From: Citrifermentans bemidjiense Bem
Lineage (GTDB): Bacteria > Desulfobacterota > Desulfuromonadia > Geobacterales > Geobacteraceae
Assembly (NCBI RefSeq): GCF_000020725.1
Contig: NC_011146.1
Span: forward strand, 3,347,501-3,411,500
Direction of reading: 5' to 3'
Length of the DNA stretch: 64,000 nt
Below are positions 62,656 to 64,000 of this stretch, piece by piece (within the stretch, counting starts at the first letter, position 1; every line of letters begins with the position of its first letter). The notes under the pieces are model-generated. The model made no database searches. It was not told where the DNA came from and saw only the letters and a list, made by a program, of their open reading frames with translations. The position numbers and the translations under genes are program-made.

Positions 62656-62696
62656 CTTGATGCTTGCCGCCGGCCTGGGCTGGCGTATTGATCCTG

Positions 62697-64000
62697 CTAC
62701 TTCTTAGCTTCGTCCTTTTTAGCCACCGACATGGCGTCGTTGAGGATCTTCACCCCCGCCTTGGAGGCTGCGATGGAGCCGGTCAGCGACTCGCGGGCAA
62801 GCTCGGGGTTGTGGAAGCCGTCGGAGTTCTCAGCGGTCCAGTATTCCCACAGGGCATGCGCCTCCTCGTGCTTGAGACGCGCCTCGTCCAGCACGGTGGG
62901 CGACACGCCGGCCCGCTGCGCCGCGGCGTAGGTGTCGATCAACTGCCCCAGCCAGTACTCGGACTTGCGCATCTTGCCCTTCACATAGTTCTGCACCGCG
63001 TCCAACTGGTAGAGCTTCTTGTCTTTGCCTTCCTTGGGATGGCAGCCGAGGCAGGCCTCCTTGATGTGGTTTTTGGGACGGATCACACCGTGGGTGGAGA
63101 ACATCTTGCCGTCTTTTCCCTTCTTCTTCGGCATGTGGCACTGGTGGCACTGGACCCCTGCCTTGTCGTGGACGCTTCCGGCATAGGTCTCGGCCTCCGG
63201 GTGCTGGAACTTGATCAGGCGCGCCCCGGTTACCGCATGCTTGAAGTCGAAGAAGTTGAGCTCCTGGTAATGCTTCAGAAGCTGCAGCGAGTTCTTGAGC
63301 GGGAAATGGTTGGTCCTCAGGTCATCGTACCCGACCTTCTTGCCGTCGCTCCACTGGGTCCCGGCGTTGCAGTTGTACTCGACGTGGCACTGCGCGCACA
63401 TCATGCGGGAGTCGGTCTTTTGCATCACGCCGATCTTCCTGAAGTCGCGGAAGTCGATCACCTTCAGGTCGGTGGCGCCGTTTTTGGCGAAGATGTTACC
63501 TTTGGGGTCCTTCTGGATCGCCTGGATCAGGGCGTCGCGCACCACGCGGGGCTGGGTCCCGTGCGGGTCGTGACAGTGTACGCAACCTACCGGGTTGTGG
63601 GTGTCCTTGGCGACGTCAACCACGTTGGAGGTGCGGTCCCACTTGGCCCTGGGGTCCTTATCCCCCAGGAACTTCCACTTGAGCAGATGGTCGGAGGTCT
63701 TGCACTGGATGCAGGTCGCGTTCCCCGCCATGGCCGTCTCCGGCAGCTTCTTCCCGGTATCGGTCAGCACGTCCCAGGTCTTTCCGGTGGAGGTTATCCC
63801 CTTCCACCCCTCCTTGAGCTGGAAGCGCCCCCCCTGGAAGCGGTCCACCGCGAACTGGTCGATCACCATGAAGGCGTGGCCGCGCGGCTCGTCATGCTCG
63901 AAGGTGAAACCGTGGCCGGCCAAAAGCTTGTCCTGAAGCGGAGAGCGGCCGGTGGGGGTTCCCTTCTCCTTCCTGGCCGCCGCCTCGTAGTTGTCCTCGT
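62697..64000 (-). CDS. Cytochrome c nitrite reductase family protein, calcium-site type (5' end outside window)
   Basis: At least 433 codons; the frame stays open to the window edge, so the start is missing. Five haem sites: CIQCK (lysine-ligated active-site type), CVHCH, CAQCH, CHQCH and CLGCH. CHVEY and KFQH keep the Glu, Lys and Gln of the calcium site of classical NrfA. It should be a periplasmic nitrite-to-ammonium reductase or close relative. This differs from the nrfA at 33587-35038, where those residues are Thr, Phe and Arg. NrfH, if present, lies beyond the window. The Lys/Ala-rich tail is long. Confidence 0.88.
   Translation of the reverse strand, partial: EDNYEAAARKEKGTPTGRSPLQDKLLAGHGFTFEHDEPRGHAFMVIDQFAVDRFQGGRFQLKEGWKGITSTGKTWDVLTDTGKKLPETAMAGNATCIQCKTSDHLLKWKFLGDKDPRAKWDRTSNVVDVAKDTHNPVGCVHCHDPHGTQPRVVRDALIQAIQKDPKGNIFAKNGATDLKVIDFRDFRKIGVMQKTDSRMMCAQCHVEYNCNAGTQWSDGKKVGYDDLRTNHFPLKNSLQLLKHYQELNFFDFKHAVTGARLIKFQHPEAETYAGSVHDKAGVQCHQCHMPKKKGKDGKMFSTHGVIRPKNHIKEACLGCHPKEGKDKKLYQLDAVQNYVKGKMRKSEYWLGQLIDTYAAAQRAGVSPTVLDEARLKHEEAHALWEYWTAENSDGFHNPELARESLTGSIAASKAGVKILNDAMSVAKKDEAKK

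Larger units (their letters stand above)
62305..62696. other. Intergenic region between the second NrfA gene and receptor copy B
   Basis: 392 bases. It contains a sigma-28-like promoter (62493-62519) and the terminator of the cytochrome gene (62622-62655). No gene seen. Confidence 0.6.

Overview
The window looks like chromosomal DNA of a Geobacteraceae bacterium (Geobacter, Geomonas or Citrifermentans type). It is GC-rich and encodes two pentahaem cytochromes of the NrfA family, several sigma-54 activators, kinases with periplasmic solute-binding sensor domains, a lactate-oxidation island, a Dcu-type dicarboxylate carrier and many chemoreceptors. This assignment rests on gene content only. 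Most genes lie on the minus strand. There is no prophage, complete IS element, rRNA or CRISPR array. There is one tRNA and one riboswitch.

Region by region. 1-3031: start of a monomeric isocitrate dehydrogenase, then aspS with a LysM lipoprotein. 3207-13045: lactate island. The minus-strand genes are a lactate permease, LrgA, LrgB, a GlcD-like FAD dehydrogenase, its Fe-S partner and an LldR-like repressor. Divergent from them is lutC followed by a lutB-lutA fusion, with an operator-like palindrome in the shared control region. 13318-15551: a small membrane protein with a possible sigma-54 promoter, YceI, and a ferritin-like protein. 15790-20654: a polyamine operon (XRE-cupin regulator, carboxyspermidine dehydrogenase, carboxyspermidine decarboxylase, arginine decarboxylase) with a duplicated operator around its promoter. 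21160-28147: folD, a Dcu transporter behind a sigma-54 promoter, the two-component system that probably controls it, and rbgA.

28426-38085: a ferritin-like protein, a DUF255 thioredoxin-fold protein, a membrane-tethered CCG Fe-S protein, and a nitrite-reduction locus. That locus holds an HPP membrane protein, NrfA with a sigma-54 promoter, a PAS-type sigma-54 activator and a haem-binding diguanylate cyclase. One inverted repeat, GTTACC-N4-GGTAAC, occurs upstream of both nrfA and its presumed activator. 38400-42700: an AT-richer insert with a glycosyltransferase-like TPR membrane protein and a FAD amine-oxidase or mutase-like protein, ended by tRNA-Gly. 43290-46057: an orphan receiver, a methyltransferase, and a manganese (yybP-ykoY) riboswitch ahead of a ribbon-helix-helix gene and a Tim44-like gene.

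46258-62304: a signalling block with a large hybrid kinase, a CheA carrying an internal MshEN-like duplicated motif, a STAS protein, a CheR lacking its usual N-terminal domain, and three chemoreceptors, two of them near-identical tandem copies. 62697-64000: the 3' part of a second NrfA whose calcium-site residues differ from those of the first.

The strongest leads are the riboswitch with unusual downstream genes, the complete nrfA control circuit, the CheA with a possible c-di-GMP-binding module, the pair of NrfA types and the polyamine operator pair. Promoter, operator and domain calls were made by eye and have not been tested by database search or folding software.
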